In this document: one piece after another, positions 32,742 to 43,595 of the stretch
Layout: each line of letters opens with the position of its first letter
Position numbering within the stretch: position 1 is the first letter of the stretch
Assembly: GCF_000166395.1 (NCBI RefSeq)
Contig: NC_014655.1
Span: 1,116,001 to 1,180,000 of the forward strand
Direction: 5' to 3'
DNA length: 64,000 nt
DNA from: Leadbetterella byssophila DSM 17132
Lineage (GTDB): Bacteria > Bacteroidota > Bacteroidia > Cytophagales > Spirosomataceae
Notes under the pieces: model-generated
Database searches by the model: none
Told to the model about the DNA's origin: nothing
What the model saw: the letters and a program-made list of their open reading frames with translations, nothing else
Translations under genes and position numbers: made by a program

Positions 32742-34879
32742 TAGTTTAAAACGGCTAGCATTTCTCTTGCTTTATTTAACAATTCTGAACTTGGATATGA
32801 ACGAACAAAATCTGTGAGAGCAATCTGATACTCATCTTTTGCTCCTAATTTTGCCAATGCATATATTCTTAAGAGTGCCATTTTGTCTTCTAAATGAGAC
32901 CCAACGTACTCATTCATACCCTCTTCTAATGTTTTAAGAGCTTCTTCCATCTTCCCACTTTCATACAAGTTATAAGCTGTTTGATAGATCCTTTGTGCGG
33001 CCACCTCTCTATCTTGAGTCATAACTACAGAGCCTTTTCTCATTTGCCTACCAAAAGATGTCATGGGATATTCTTTCAGTAGCCTTTGGGCATATTGATT
33101 TTGTAGTGGATTTGATTGACTTAGTGCTAAGAAATATAAAACCTCAGGCTCATAGCTGGACTTAGGAAACTGCTCCAAGAATTGCTTGAAACTCTCGTCA
33201 GCTTTCTTCTCATCCCTGAACTTTTGCTTGTAAATCTTGGCAATCCTAAAAGCCGCTTCTTCTTGTTTTCTTCTAGACGCTATCTGCTGAATCTTAGTTG
33301 TGGGTATCCGCTTTTTAAGCTCTTTTACTTCCTCCTCAATAATCTTAGCTTCGTTAAGTTCCTGATTTAACCCGGGCTCTGGAGTAGCGCTAGGAGCAAG
33401 AGCTATGGGCTGTTCAACCATTTTCCTTTCCGTTTCACTAAATACAAAGGTCGTATTTGATTTTTCCTGTCTACGCCAATTGTCCTCTAATTTTCTATTC
33501 CCCCAAAGGCGAACAAATTCGTTCTTTTCTAAGGATAAAGTCCTACCATCATATAATCTCCATTTGGGTCGTAAGGTAGGTCGAGGTCTATACACTTGCT
33601 CATCTTTAGGAGTCTGGATATCGACCTTTCTTTTTGCCTTGACGATCTCTTCCAATTTTTGATCAAGAACTTCCGGTTTTAAGGCAGCCAATCTTTGTAA
33701 ACTGTCTTCCAAATCATAAACCTTCTTGTACTTGATGAATTCATTCAAATACATGGATTTCTCCAGAATATCAGTTTTATTGACATAGTCCTTCGGAAGT
33801 GTAATTACTGTACTATCATAATAGGCCGCTGCCTTTTCATAGTTTAAAAAATCCTCCAGATACACATCTGCAATAGCACTATAGGCTAATCCCTTGTTAA
33901 ACTTATCGGCCCCAGAATAGGCCACTGACTGCCCAAAATAATTTATAGCACCATTTGAATCTTTCTTTCTTCGGGCGGTTTCACCCATCTTATAGTAAAT
34001 CTTATGAAGGAGATCCTGATTCTTTCTATCCTCCAGCATCTTACTGAATTGTAAATCCGTATTGTGGGCTAAGGATTCAGTGGACATCAAGCCTAAATTA
34101 GAATGGAATATCAAATCATAATTGGGCTTACTTTTCAAGACCGCTTTATAGTGCTGACGAGCTACTAAGGTTTCTCCAAGATTTTGATATAATTGTCCTA
34201 ACAGATAATGATACCTAGCCCTTTCATCTCCCTTCTTCATTCTTTTAAGTGCCTCTTCCAAAAAAGCTATGGTGAAGGCATCTTCTCCTTTCATTTGATG
34301 ATAGTAAGCCATATTGAGAAGATATGCTGCGAGATTAGCTTTATCTAAAGGACGATTTTTCAAAAGATTAGATAATTGATCCGCATTCTTAAAATCTCCT
34401 AACTCAGTGTAAGCCCTCAACATACCGGTCATAGCAGCAGTCTTCTTCTCTTCTGAGGCGGCTACTGTATTGAGATACTTGTAGGTCTCTATTGCATTTT
34501 CAAATTCACCCTTATAAATACGGGCCTCTCCAATTAAGAGATAGGCTTCATCCAAATATTTACTATTACTGTGCTTTTCAGCAATCAGCGAAGCCTTTTT
34601 GATGGCATCCACCAGATAGTATTTGGCCGTATCCAGTGATGTAGAATCTATTGGGCGGAAAACAGGAAGTACATCTTCGTAGTTCTCAGCAAACTTCCTC
34701 TTAGTAAACTCCTGTGCCACTTCAATGTCCTCTCGAGCTATCAACAAGGCATTGAATCTAGAATTAAGATTATGCCAAGATCTACTTGTCAGCCCATTGC
34801 TAAATTGGGAGCAAGCACTACAGATTAGCATGAGGACGAAAGGATATAAGACTCGCACGGATAGAAATATGTTTCTCAA
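32741..34879 (-). CDS. PorW/SprE-like T9SS lipoprotein with TPR repeats
   Basis: The 712-residue protein has a lipoprotein signal ending ICSAC (lipidated C23). Directly after it comes a conserved segment, SRSWHNLNSRFNALLIAREDI, that is characteristic of PorW/SprE. It then has many TPR-like helical pairs (for example DEAYLLIGEARIYKGEFENA and YHYLLGQLYQNLGETLVA), a Pro/charged middle region (about 420-560) and further TPR units at the end. PorW/SprE proteins are periplasmic-side lipoproteins needed for type IX secretion and gliding. That fits the two T9SS-tailed proteins in this window. Its stop overlaps the start of the small membrane protein. Confidence 0.82.
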   Translation of the reverse strand: MRNIFLSVRVLYPFVLMLICSACSQFSNGLTSRSWHNLNSRFNALLIAREDIEVAQEFTKRKFAENYEDVLPVFRPIDSTSLDTAKYYLVDAIKKASLIAEKHSNSKYLDEAYLLIGEARIYKGEFENAIETYKYLNTVAASEEKKTAAMTGMLRAYTELGDFKNADQLSNLLKNRPLDKANLAAYLLNMAYYHQMKGEDAFTIAFLEEALKRMKKGDERARYHYLLGQLYQNLGETLVARQHYKAVLKSKPNYDLIFHSNLGLMSTESLAHNTDLQFSKMLEDRKNQDLLHKIYYKMGETARRKKDSNGAINYFGQSVAYSGADKFNKGLAYSAIADVYLEDFLNYEKAAAYYDSTVITLPKDYVNKTDILEKSMYLNEFIKYKKVYDLEDSLQRLAALKPEVLDQKLEEIVKAKRKVDIQTPKDEQVYRPRPTLRPKWRLYDGRTLSLEKNEFVRLWGNRKLEDNWRRQEKSNTTFVFSETERKMVEQPIALAPSATPEPGLNQELNEAKIIEEEVKELKKRIPTTKIQQIASRRKQEEAAFRIAKIYKQKFRDEKKADESFKQFLEQFPKSSYEPEVLYFLALSQSNPLQNQYAQRLLKEYPMTSFGRQMRKGSVVMTQDREVAAQRIYQTAYNLYESGKMEEALKTLEEGMNEYVGSHLEDKMALLRIYALAKLGAKDEYQIALTDFVRSYPSSELLNKAREMLAVLN

Positions 34880-35022
34880 ACCTGTATAACGAAGAAATGG
34901 GATATGAATTCTAATGCAAAGTACTAATTCTTATTTAATAATGAAAATCACCACCCTTCTTAGACGGGCATGCGATTCATCGTAAAAACCAATTAAGTTC
35001 GCGTTTTCTCCAGATATACAAC

Positions 35023-35868
35023 TTAAAGAGAAATAAAATCCCGTAATTTGCCAGCATCTTTAGCTCTATACCCTTTCTCTGTCCATTCTATCTTGCACAT
35101 TTCATGCTCTACATCATGGTCAAAAAACAAAAGGATATCTTCCTCCACCATTTTCTTCAAGTACCTCTCCTTTTCATTCATTGACAAGAGTGGAGCCACA
35201 TCATATGACATCACATAAGGTACATGAACGTGCGCATATGTAGGTATTAAATCTGCGCCAAACAGGATATTTTTATCCCGAAACCTTATAAAAGGTAGAA
35301 TCATCTTTTCCGTATGTCCATCTATGAATTCAAAGGTCCAAGCCTCAGAGAAACCGTGATCCTCCTTGTCAATGAAGTGCAATTGACCAGCCTCTTGCAG
35401 AGGCATGATATTTTCATGCAAGAATGTGGCCTTCTCTCTCGGATTTGGATGTGTTGCCGAATGAAAATGTGCAGAATGAACCCAATATTTTGCGTTCGGA
35501 AAGGTAGGTTTCAGTTCCTCACCCTCTCTCATCACCGCACCTCCGCAATGATCAAAATGCAAGTGAGAAAGTATAACGTCTGTAATTTGAGACAGCTCAT
35601 AACCTGCTTCTTTGATTGATTTTCTAAGTTCTCCATCTCCATTTCTGAAGTAAAATCCTTGCCAGCGTTCCGCCTGTTTATCACCCATACCGGTATCAAT
35701 CAGGGTTACCCTATCCCCCTCATCTACCAGCAAGCATCTCATTTTAAAATTGCATAGATTATTTTCATCTGCAGGAATATATCTGTTCCAAATGGTTTTG
35801 GGCACTACTCCGAACATTGCTCCTCCATCCAATTTAAAATTCCCTGCATCTATTACACTTAATTTCAT
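35023..35868 (-). CDS. MBL-fold metallohydrolase
   Basis: The 281-residue protein is a metallo-beta-lactamase-fold hydrolase. The metal ligands H102, H104, D106 and H107 are in LSHLHFDHCGG, and the further His and Asp ligands are in FIDGHTEKM and NILFGADLI. Members of this branch often hydrolyse lactones, sugar esters or other cyclic esters. The gene overlaps the 3' end of the upstream protease gene by 4 bp (ATGA), so the two are in one transcript. The substrate is not identified. Confidence 0.85.
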   Translation of the reverse strand: MKLSVIDAGNFKLDGGAMFGVVPKTIWNRYIPADENNLCNFKMRCLLVDEGDRVTLIDTGMGDKQAERWQGFYFRNGDGELRKSIKEAGYELSQITDVILSHLHFDHCGGAVMREGEELKPTFPNAKYWVHSAHFHSATHPNPREKATFLHENIMPLQEAGQLHFIDKEDHGFSEAWTFEFIDGHTEKMILPFIRFRDKNILFGADLIPTYAHVHVPYVMSYDVAPLLSMNEKERYLKKMVEEDILLFFDHDVEHEMCKIEWTEKGYRAKDAGKLRDFISL

Positions 35869-38414
35869 ATTTTAATAAATCTTTTGGTCATGGTCTTTTC
35901 CTTGTCTTTTACTTGCAGTATATAGGATCCGGAAGGCAAATCCTGAATATCCCAGGTATAGTGTAGATAATCTTCGTTTGAGTTATATTCCTTCGCTAAC
36001 ACTGTCTTCCCGTCAGATGACAAAATAGAAAGTTTTACATTTTGCTTAGAGGACACCTTGGCTTGGATAACCAGATAATCACTCACCGGAACAGGATAGA
36101 TATGTAATTCTCTTACTTCTTCGTTTCCTAGAATAACCGGAGCGTTCTTTTGGATGTATAGATTATCAATCACCCACCCCCAGCCGTTTGAAAGTTCATC
36201 AGAGTATAGTCGGAACCTCAACAGCATCTGAGACCCTACATTACTGCCAAAAGCCCCTGTATTTACAAGCATAGTGCGGTTTCTGGATAAGGCTACGTGT
36301 CCCTTGGCAGAAGAATTTACACCCTCCATGTTTTCTGTAAACAAGCTGTTCCATGTATTATTTGCCCTACTGTCGTAACCATCTTCCAAAGCAGTCCAAT
36401 TCACCCCATCAAAGGATCCTTCAACTACCACATAATCATAAAAGTCCTGAGATTCATACTGGGATCCACTTTCTCCAGGCTCTACCAAAACTACTTCATC
36501 AAAAGTTATGAGGGTGTTTTCTCCTCTTCCCACAATGATAGGCGCCCTCAACATAGCTATTTCGTTCCTCTCAAAATTCATTACCGTACTGTTCCCCACT
36601 CGTAAACCTAAGCCATTTCTATAGGGATGAGAAGAATGCAAGGCATTCGTAGGAAAACTTCCTTCCTTCCCTATTTTAAAACCTAAGAGAGCAAAATCAC
36701 TAACAGAGCTTTCAAAATCCGTGGAATAGCTATTTACAGCTGGCAAAAGAGAGGTAACGGTAAATTCATAGTAAGAGGCTTGCGCATTTGGGTTACTGCT
36801 TGAACCCGTAAATTCCATAGGAATAATGGTAACGTTTTTGCTGGCATCTTCGACCTCAAACCTATACCTTATCAAATCTCCTGTTTTTAGGCCATTAATA
36901 GGCTTGATACTCAAATATTGAAAAGGGTCATCTATACCTAAGCTGTAATTTGATCCATGGACTTGAGGGTCATACTTCTGTAATTTAACCGTATTAAATG
37001 TACCGTTATTGACAGAGTACAATAGTCTTACTTCTGATATGCCTGCCTGATAATCATCTTCAGCCAATACACGGAAGATCTTTGCACTTTGAACATCTTC
37101 TACGCTAAAGGGTGAATGATAGGCAAGAGGAGCCGACTTATCTTCGCCAAAACTAAAACTATAAATGTAGCGTTCAGTATTCACCCCATTCAAGCCCGGA
37201 GCATAGATCTTCTTATTGAAATCATCTTCTGCCTCGAAGTAATAATTCACGGTGGTGACATTTTCGGGGAAATTTAAAGTGGCCTTATAAACTTCTCCTG
37301 ATCTTTCTAGATTCACTATTTGATAGCTACCTCCATTTACTTGATAATTAAGCTTTACAGAGCCTGACTTTATAGTTGTATCCGAAAGCACTTTCAATTG
37401 AAAGGTAATGGGCTGATGCGTACTCTGATTTTTAATTCGCTCATGGACTAAACTTGTAGACTTCCACCCTAATTCGTGCAGTATGCCCAAAGAAAGCGGA
37501 CCTGGATCATGGGTCACCTCCATACTTCTTGAGGTCGAAGTCATCAGTGCATTTATGGTACCTGAAGCATAAGTGTTATCATCCAAATGAGAAACACTGG
37601 AACCTACAATAAAACTGGAAGGAGCATAAATCTTTGGCCTCTCTCCGTCTAATTGGAAGAAAAGGTTGTTATTAGTAATCTGTCGGTACAAAGCTTGCGA
37701 ACCGTTCGTGAAATGTTGGGGATCTACCAAGTTTCTCCCACTTTGGTCTTCCAAATAAACATCATACACTGACTTATATGGAGTGCCATAACCATAAGAA
37801 GCCGTTTGGCCACTAACTGAAAATGTAGAAATAAAACCTAATCCATGACCAAGTTCATGCAAAACCACTGTAGTTAAGTCAAACTTCCCATTCGTTATCT
37901 CTTCAGGCTCACCGTAATGCCAGTTGATACTATTATTAAACCTACAATAAATGTCTTCTTGGTCGTCACTATTCAAAGGTTTGCCCGCTAATTTTTCAGC
38001 CAACGCCATAGGATAATAGGTATTAGAATAGGGTGCTCCTTCAAAGTTCTGCAAGAAGTCACTGGTATTAGCTGAACCTAAAATGTTTGATGCTAAAGGT
38101 CGCCATTCCGCATAAACTCTGATGGGCACCTCACTATAAATCAAATATTCCCAAATATCAACCGCTCTTTGAAATGCCTGTTTAGCTTCCTCTGAAAATC
38201 CTACATACGTCACAATGAAGGTAGATTTTTTAGCTCCTACCCTTGCCCTATTTGCCTTTAGTACTGCTTCCCTGGCTTTGGAAAAGTGATCTTCAAAATG
38301 CCCGGGACAGATGACATCCGGCCCTTTAAAACTTGTAGACCTGGGATAAATAGTATTCTGAGAGAATGCTGATAAAGAACAAATTGCCAAGAGGCAGGAT
38401 AAAATATATTTCAT
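35865..38414 (-). CDS. T9SS-exported zinc metalloprotease-like protein
   Basis: The 849-residue protein has a signal peptide (about 1-18), an N-terminal metalloprotease domain with zinc motif [15 protein letters not shown] (H186, E187, H190), a central beta-rich region (about 330-560), a jelly-roll-like region (about 570-760) and a C-terminal type IX sorting domain ([15 protein letters not shown] to the basic end). It would be secreted through the T9SS and act on extracellular protein. The zinc family resembles the M10/M43 type, but a specific family is not certain. The MBL-hydrolase gene follows with a 4-bp overlap. It is divergent from recQ. Confidence 0.8.
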   Translation of the reverse strand: MKYILSCLLAICSLSAFSQNTIYPRSTSFKGPDVICPGHFEDHFSKAREAVLKANRARVGAKKSTFIVTYVGFSEEAKQAFQRAVDIWEYLIYSEVPIRVYAEWRPLASNILGSANTSDFLQNFEGAPYSNTYYPMALAEKLAGKPLNSDDQEDIYCRFNNSINWHYGEPEEITNGKFDLTTVVLHELGHGLGFISTFSVSGQTASYGYGTPYKSVYDVYLEDQSGRNLVDPQHFTNGSQALYRQITNNNLFFQLDGERPKIYAPSSFIVGSSVSHLDDNTYASGTINALMTSTSRSMEVTHDPGPLSLGILHELGWKSTSLVHERIKNQSTHQPITFQLKVLSDTTIKSGSVKLNYQVNGGSYQIVNLERSGEVYKATLNFPENVTTVNYYFEAEDDFNKKIYAPGLNGVNTERYIYSFSFGEDKSAPLAYHSPFSVEDVQSAKIFRVLAEDDYQAGISEVRLLYSVNNGTFNTVKLQKYDPQVHGSNYSLGIDDPFQYLSIKPINGLKTGDLIRYRFEVEDASKNVTIIPMEFTGSSSNPNAQASYYEFTVTSLLPAVNSYSTDFESSVSDFALLGFKIGKEGSFPTNALHSSHPYRNGLGLRVGNSTVMNFERNEIAMLRAPIIVGRGENTLITFDEVVLVEPGESGSQYESQDFYDYVVVEGSFDGVNWTALEDGYDSRANNTWNSLFTENMEGVNSSAKGHVALSRNRTMLVNTGAFGSNVGSQMLLRFRLYSDELSNGWGWVIDNLYIQKNAPVILGNEEVRELHIYPVPVSDYLVIQAKVSSKQNVKLSILSSDGKTVLAKEYNSNEDYLHYTWDIQDLPSGSYILQVKDKEKTMTKRFIKI

Positions 38415-38467
38415 ATGGTGAATGTATGATCCATCAAATACGTAAATATATCAGTATTTTTACAATC

Positions 38468-40351
38468 ATGATCTCCGAAAGTACATCTCCCTTAGAAATT
38501 CTTCAAAGACACTGGGGCTATTCTAGTTTTAGACCCGGACAATTGGATATTATACAGGCTTTATTAGATGGCCAAGATGTACTGGCACTTCTGCCTACAG
38601 GGGCAGGAAAATCCATTTGCTATCAAGTACCGGGTTTACTTCGTAAAGGCCTTACTGTAGTGATCTCGCCTTTGATCGCTCTTATGAAAGACCAGGTGTT
38701 TCAGTTGGAAAGGAGAAATATTAGGGCAGCGGCCATTTATTCGGGCGTAAGTTCACCCACTGACATTTTGAACAATGCCATAGACGGGAAGTATGACTTT
38801 CTATATGTCTCCCCTGAAAGGGTACAAACCCGTGCATTCCAGAATGCAATGAATTACCTCAAAATTGGCTTACTGGCCATTGATGAGGCACATTGTATAT
38901 CTAAATGGGGACATGATTTCAGGCCGGCATACCTTGCTCTTCATGATTTTCGTAATGGGAAGTATCCTATAGTTGCCCTCACTGCTACTGCTACAAATGA
39001 AGTGAGAAATGATATCATCACTGGATTAGGCTTGAAAAATGTGCGTCAGGTAGTTCAATCGTTTGCCAGACCTAATCTTAATTATAGGGTACAATATGCT
39101 GAAGACAAGAACGAGCAATTAATTCAAGTATTACAAGAAAATCCGGGCGCATCCATCATCTACACGCGAACCAGAAAAAGAACTTCTGAAATTGCTAATT
39201 TTTTAAACAAAAATGGAATTCCTGCCAACTACTATCACGCCGGACTTGACTTAGAAAAGAGAAACGAGATCCAGGATGCCTGGATTAAGACTCCGAAAGG
39301 CATAGTGGTCTCTACGAATGCCTTTGGAATGGGTATAGATAAAGCTGATGTAAGAACGGTGATCCATTACGACATTTGCGACAATTTAGAGGCATATTAC
39401 CAAGAATCAGGTCGGGCAGGTAGAGACGGATTGATATCCCAGGCCATACTTTTGTACCATCCGGCTGATGACAGGATTCTACAGAAGCAATTGGAATTAA
39501 AATACCCACCAACTGAGTTCCAGAGAAAAGTATACCGCAATGTCTGCAGTTACTTACAAGTTCCAGAAGGTGAATCTGATCCTGCCGGACATATATTTCA
39601 TCTACAGGATTTCTGTAGCACATTTGGACTTGAGCCTTTGCCTACCCATAATGCTTTAAAATTATTGGAATATCAGAACTTTATAGCTTTATCTGAGGCA
39701 TATCATCAACCGTCAAAAGCGAAGGTACTATATAGGGCGGAAGCCTTAGAAAGATTTCAGGAGAATAATCCCAAATACGCACATTTCCTCAGCACCTTAT
39801 TAAGGATAAATGGAGGAGAAATCTTCCAGACATTCAAAGAAATCAGCGAATCTGAACTGGCATACGCAACTGGTTCAAGTTATGGAAACTGTGTAGAAAT
39901 CTTACAATTCCTACATAGACAAAACGTGATCAGCTATCAAGCGCAAACGGCAGCTCCCAGGTTAACCTTTATCCAATACCGATATGACGCTGCTTCATTA
40001 CCTATACAAGTAGCTGCCTTAAAATGGAGAAAAGAAAGAGATAGTAAGGCCTTAGAGGCCATGTTAGCCTATGCTAAATTACGTCATGAATGCCGAATGG
40101 CTTTCATCCAGCAGTATTTTGATGAAAGGGGGGCAAAACCCTGTGGACATTGCGATAACTGTAAAAGAGAAAGTAAACCAAGTCCAGATATCAGAGAGAA
40201 GATTTACAACTTATTACCTACTACCTTAGATGTTCTACATCGCTCATTTTCTGGGTCTGAAAAAGAATATGCAGGAAAGTACATTCAGATAGCTTTACAA
40301 AAAGGTGAGCTGCAAATGGATGCTTTAGGTTTAATTTTTGTGGCAAAATAG
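38468..40351 (+). CDS. recQ: ATP-dependent DNA helicase RecQ
   Basis: The 627-residue protein is a RecQ helicase. It has Walker [15 protein letters not shown], the DEAH-type box [19 protein letters not shown], helicase motifs through [16 protein letters not shown] and ESGRAGRDG, and the RecQ zinc site ([10 protein letters not shown], then CGHCDNC). The C-terminal domain after it is short. RecQ unwinds recombination and fork structures during DNA repair. The longer frame to 38366 adds 34 unrelated residues; the ATG at 38468 ([13 protein letters not shown]) is the likely start. It is divergent from the protease gene, leaving only 53 bp for both promoters. Confidence 0.94.
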   Translation: MISESTSPLEILQRHWGYSSFRPGQLDIIQALLDGQDVLALLPTGAGKSICYQVPGLLRKGLTVVISPLIALMKDQVFQLERRNIRAAAIYSGVSSPTDILNNAIDGKYDFLYVSPERVQTRAFQNAMNYLKIGLLAIDEAHCISKWGHDFRPAYLALHDFRNGKYPIVALTATATNEVRNDIITGLGLKNVRQVVQSFARPNLNYRVQYAEDKNEQLIQVLQENPGASIIYTRTRKRTSEIANFLNKNGIPANYYHAGLDLEKRNEIQDAWIKTPKGIVVSTNAFGMGIDKADVRTVIHYDICDNLEAYYQESGRAGRDGLISQAILLYHPADDRILQKQLELKYPPTEFQRKVYRNVCSYLQVPEGESDPAGHIFHLQDFCSTFGLEPLPTHNALKLLEYQNFIALSEAYHQPSKAKVLYRAEALERFQENNPKYAHFLSTLLRINGGEIFQTFKEISESELAYATGSSYGNCVEILQFLHRQNVISYQAQTAAPRLTFIQYRYDAASLPIQVAALKWRKERDSKALEAMLAYAKLRHECRMAFIQQYFDERGAKPCGHCDNCKRESKPSPDIREKIYNLLPTTLDVLHRSFSGSEKEYAGKYIQIALQKGELQMDALGLIFVAK

Positions 40352-40403
40352 TCCGAAAGCTTCAATAAATTTCATAATTTGCCACTGATTAATTGCACTA
40401 GAC

Positions 40404-40712
40404 ATGAACGCGAGAGAAATCAGACAAGCCGAACTAGAAGGTGAAATAGAAAACGCAACAGAAGCGTTACAAAATCAACTATCTGCCTATAAAGAAAAAG
40501 GAGGCAATATACTTATTGTGCTTGGAATCTTAGCCTCTGCCTATGCATTATACAAGTTATTAACGGATGACGATGAAGTTAAAGCTTCTGCCCCCAAGAA
40601 TGAAAGTTTTCTTCGTAACGCGCTGGTTGGCTTAGCCACATCAGTGGCTGTTGGTTTTGCCAAAAACCAGATCTTGGATTTTATGGAACAGTTGATGAAT
40701 GAGAAAAAATAA
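40404..40712 (+). CDS. Small membrane-associated hypothetical protein
   Basis: The 102-residue protein has an amphipathic N-terminal helix (MNAREIRQAELEGEIENATE), one transmembrane segment (about 35-53, ILIVLGILASAYALYKLL), a charged loop and a second weakly hydrophobic helix near residues 70-90. It does not match a family recognised here. It lies between recQ and the GGGP-synthase-like gene, with only 1 bp between its stop and that gene's start, so the two are probably translated together. Confidence 0.6.
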   Translation: MNAREIRQAELEGEIENATEALQNQLSAYKEKGGNILIVLGILASAYALYKLLTDDDEVKASAPKNESFLRNALVGLATSVAVGFAKNQILDFMEQLMNEKK

Positions 40713-40713
40713 C

Positions 40714-41424
40714 ATGAAAGGATTTGCGGTTCTATTAGATCCGGACAAACTGGACCCACATACACTAAATGAACGTATCAAGGCCATAAATGAAACTACT
40801 GTAGACTATATTTTCGTTGGCGGGAGTTTGATTTCCACAGACAATCTGGATATGGTCTTAAACAAACTTGCAGAAGAGACTACTGCGCCCAAGATTCTTT
40901 TCCCTGGAAATAATTTGCACGTTCATCCTAAAGCAAATGGTATTCTCCTTTTATCTCTGATCTCGGGCAGAAATCCTGAATTCCTGATTGGCCAGCACGT
41001 TATCGCAGCTCCTATGCTGAAAAGATCAGGATTAGATATACTACCTACAGGTTATATCTTAGTAGATGGAGGAAGACCTACCACTGTAAGTTATATCAGT
41101 AACACCACGCCTGTTCCAGCTGATAAACCTGATGTGGCTGCAGCCACTGCCCTAGCCGGAGAAATGCTTGGCTTAAAATACATTTATCTGGATTCCGGAT
41201 CAGGTGCACTTTTCCCTGTACGGGAGGAAATGATTCGTCTTGTAAAAAATACGGTAAGTGTACCGGTCATAGTAGGTGGAGGAATGCGAACCAAAGAAGA
41301 CGTCAAAAAAGCTTTATCTGCAGGGGCTGACATTGTTGTGGTGGGAAATGCCATAGAAAAGAATCCGGAATTCCTTAAGGAAGTTGCGGAAACCGTAGCC
41401 AGTTTCAATCAAACTATTATTTAA
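40714..41424 (+). CDS. Geranylgeranylglyceryl phosphate synthase-like enzyme (PcrB/GGGPS family)
   Basis: The 236-residue protein is a TIM-barrel prenyltransferase of the GGGPS/PcrB family, which links glycerol-1-phosphate to a polyprenyl diphosphate. Landmarks are AVLLDPDK near the start, the FVGGSL segment, YLDSGSGA near residue 160 and the phosphate-binding end VIVGGGMRTKEDVKKALSAGADIVVVGNAIEKNP. The ATG at 40714 (MKGFAVLLDPDK) is the natural start; the frame opens at 40699. In archaea it makes membrane lipids. Bacteroidota carry a related enzyme whose product is not fully settled. It is followed 2 bp later by folK. Confidence 0.85.
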   Translation: MKGFAVLLDPDKLDPHTLNERIKAINETTVDYIFVGGSLISTDNLDMVLNKLAEETTAPKILFPGNNLHVHPKANGILLLSLISGRNPEFLIGQHVIAAPMLKRSGLDILPTGYILVDGGRPTTVSYISNTTPVPADKPDVAAATALAGEMLGLKYIYLDSGSGALFPVREEMIRLVKNTVSVPVIVGGGMRTKEDVKKALSAGADIVVVGNAIEKNPEFLKEVAETVASFNQTII

Positions 41425-41426
41425 GT

Positions 41427-41906
41427 ATGCACCGCCTATATCTAGGATTAGGTTCAAATCTTGGTGAAAGAAAAACCTTACTAGACTCGGCAATTCGAAG
41501 CATAGAGCATAAAATAGGTCAGATTCAAAAAATCTCTCCATTTTATGAAACTGAACCATGGGGTGTAGAGAATCAAACGCCTTACTTAAATGTAGTTGTA
41601 GAAGTCTTAACTACCCTTTGGCCCTTAGCTATACTTCATTTGGTTCAAGAAATTGAAAAGGAAGGCGGCAGAGAAAGGAAAGAAAGATGGGGCAGTAGAA
41701 CCATAGATATTGATATCCTTTTTTTTAATCAGGAAATTTTCACCTTCTCAGATTTACAGGTTCCACACCCTAGAATACAGGATAGGAATTTTGTACTATA
41801 CCCTTTGGCTGACCTTGCCCCAAATTTAGTCCACCCGGTTTTCAATAAAAACATTTTGGAACTAAAAGAACAATGTAAAGACACTTCCTGGATATGCGCA
41901 TACTAG
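41427..41906 (+). CDS. folK: 2-amino-4-hydroxy-6-hydroxymethyldihydropteridine diphosphokinase
   Basis: The 159-residue protein is FolK, which moves diphosphate from ATP to 6-hydroxymethyl-7,8-dihydropterin in folate synthesis. The N-terminal YLGLGSNLGERKTLL, the substrate-binding FYETEPWGVENQTPYLN and the signature RWGSRTIDIDILFF with PHPRIQDRNFVLYPL are all present. The length is normal. It starts 2 bp after the GGGPS-like gene, and its 3' end overlaps the glycosyltransferase gene by 13 bp. Confidence 0.95.
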   Translation: MHRLYLGLGSNLGERKTLLDSAIRSIEHKIGQIQKISPFYETEPWGVENQTPYLNVVVEVLTTLWPLAILHLVQEIEKEGGRERKERWGSRTIDIDILFFNQEIFTFSDLQVPHPRIQDRNFVLYPLADLAPNLVHPVFNKNILELKEQCKDTSWICAY

Positions 41907-43039
41907 TAGTACATAACCATTATCAGGATGTAGGTGGAGAAGATATGGTTTTCCATCAGGAAGTGGATTATCTAAAGCAATCACACGAGGTTGAAACCCT
42001 CACATTTCAGAATAAAAAAGGATGGAAAGGTCTACTTCAATATCTCAGCTATCCCTATAACCTTTGGGCAGGACAAAAACTCAAAAGGAAGATCAAAAGC
42101 TTCTGCCCTGATGTCATTCATGTACATAACATACATTATGCCAGTGGCCCTATCCTTTTTAGGGTAGCTCAACAAGAAAATATTCCCGTAGCCTTTACTT
42201 TACATAATTATAGAATGGTATGTCCATCCGCTCTTCTCTTTTTTGAAGAGAGAAGGTACATGGAAAGCATAGGAAAAAGCTTTCCATGGAACGCGGTCAA
42301 ATTAGGCGTATTAGATCATTCCATACCCAAAACCTTCCTCACAGCATTCACCTATAGATTACATGCCTGGCTAGGTACCTGGTCGAAAGTGGACGCCTTT
42401 ATCCCTCTGACTTCCTGGGCTGGTAGGATCTTAATGGAAGGTAATCTGGGAATCAGGAAAGAGCAGATCTTCATTAAGCCTAATTTCATTTCTCCCTTAC
42501 CCTTTACCCTTGAGGAAACAGAAAAATACTATATATATATCGGAAGACTATCCGTAGAGAAAGGAGTAAAACAGTTATTTGCAAATTTTGATAATGAGGC
42601 AGCTCCACATTTAAAGGTTATAGGGGATGGTCCATTAAGGGCATTAGCACCAAATAGAAGAAATATCGAACTATTGGGATACTTGAACAGGGATAAGATT
42701 ACCCACTATCTACTAAAAGCCAAAGCTGTGATTATTCCCTCCATTTGTCTAGAAGGATTCCCTTTAGCTCTACTTGAAGGAATGTCTTTAAAGAAACTAA
42801 TCATCATTTCTCAGGAAATCGCTGCTTCTGAAATTATTGAAGATGGAGTGAATGGATTTAAGATCAATCCGGAAAATTTTCTCTCTACATTAAAAGAAAT
42901 CGACCAAAGAGAAGATCTAAATGCTATAGCAGAAAGAGGGCATCAGGTGTTTCTGGACCACTTCACTCCGGAAAAGGTAATGAATCAATTGAATGAAATC
43001 TACCAAGTGATCAAGGATAGAAAAGCTGATCAAGGCTAA
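41894..43039 (+). CDS. Family 4-type glycosyltransferase
   Basis: The 381-residue protein is a GT-B glycosyltransferase. The N-terminal domain begins MRILVVHNHYQDVGGEDMV, and the nucleotide-sugar-binding C-terminal domain contains YIYIGRLSVEKGVKQL, VIGDGPLRALAP and the acidic EGFPLALLEGMSLKK (EX7E-like motif). It transfers a sugar from a nucleotide donor to an unknown acceptor, probably for surface polysaccharide. It overlaps folK by 13 bp at the start and the convergent aat gene by 29 bp at the end. Confidence 0.85.
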   Translation: MRILVVHNHYQDVGGEDMVFHQEVDYLKQSHEVETLTFQNKKGWKGLLQYLSYPYNLWAGQKLKRKIKSFCPDVIHVHNIHYASGPILFRVAQQENIPVAFTLHNYRMVCPSALLFFEERRYMESIGKSFPWNAVKLGVLDHSIPKTFLTAFTYRLHAWLGTWSKVDAFIPLTSWAGRILMEGNLGIRKEQIFIKPNFISPLPFTLEETEKYYIYIGRLSVEKGVKQLFANFDNEAAPHLKVIGDGPLRALAPNRRNIELLGYLNRDKITHYLLKAKAVIIPSICLEGFPLALLEGMSLKKLIIISQEIAASEIIEDGVNGFKINPENFLSTLKEIDQREDLNAIAERGHQVFLDHFTPEKVMNQLNEIYQVIKDRKADQG

Positions 43040-43595
43040 CATTTCTTTCTAGTTGTTCCAAGAAATCCTCCTTTGGAATCTCTATTGCCCCATATCTTAA
43101 CACATTATCATTAATGAATTGAGTGTCTAACAATTGGAAGTCCCGTTCTTTCAGTCTTTCAATCAGATAATGGAAGGCAACTTTTGACGCATTGGGAACT
43201 TTATAGAACATGGATTCACCGAAAAACACTTTCCCCAAAGCTACACCATACAATCCACCTGCCAACTCACCATTGTGCCAAGCTTCTATAGAGTGAGCAA
43301 AGCCATAATCGTGCAGGTCTAAATAAACTTGTATAATTTCTTCTGAAATCCAAACACCATCCTCCGCACTTCTTGGCAAAGAGCATTGACGGATTACATC
43401 TTCAAATGCTGTATTCAACCTGATCTCGAAGATTCCTTTATTTAAAACAGGCCTTAAAGACTTTGCGGGCTTATAAGAATGTATAGGAATGATGGCACGT
43501 GGGTCTGGTTCGTACCAATAAATAGTCCCATCATGATCCGCCATGGGAAATACCCCTTGTAAATAGCCAGACAGAACTAAGGTTGCGTCAATCAA
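43011..43595 (-). CDS. aat: Leucyl/phenylalanyl-tRNA-protein transferase
   Basis: The 194-residue protein is Aat, which adds Leu or Phe from aminoacyl-tRNA to proteins with an N-terminal Arg or Lys, marking them for ClpAP. Typical blocks are GVFPMADHDGTIYWYEPDPRA near the start, HSIEAWHNGELAGGLYGVALG in the middle and LLDTQFINDNVLRYGAIEI near the end. It overlaps the pyrR gene by 8 bp on the same strand. Confidence 0.93.
   Translation of the reverse strand: MIDATLVLSGYLQGVFPMADHDGTIYWYEPDPRAIIPIHSYKPAKSLRPVLNKGIFEIRLNTAFEDVIRQCSLPRSAEDGVWISEEIIQVYLDLHDYGFAHSIEAWHNGELAGGLYGVALGKVFFGESMFYKVPNASKVAFHYLIERLKERDFQLLDTQFINDNVLRYGAIEIPKEDFLEQLERNVSLDQLFYP

Noticed and set aside
41449..41462. GGTTCAAATC, like a tRNA T-arm
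   Set aside because: It lies in the folK N-terminal codons (GLGSNLGE), and no acceptor or anticodon stem can be formed around it.
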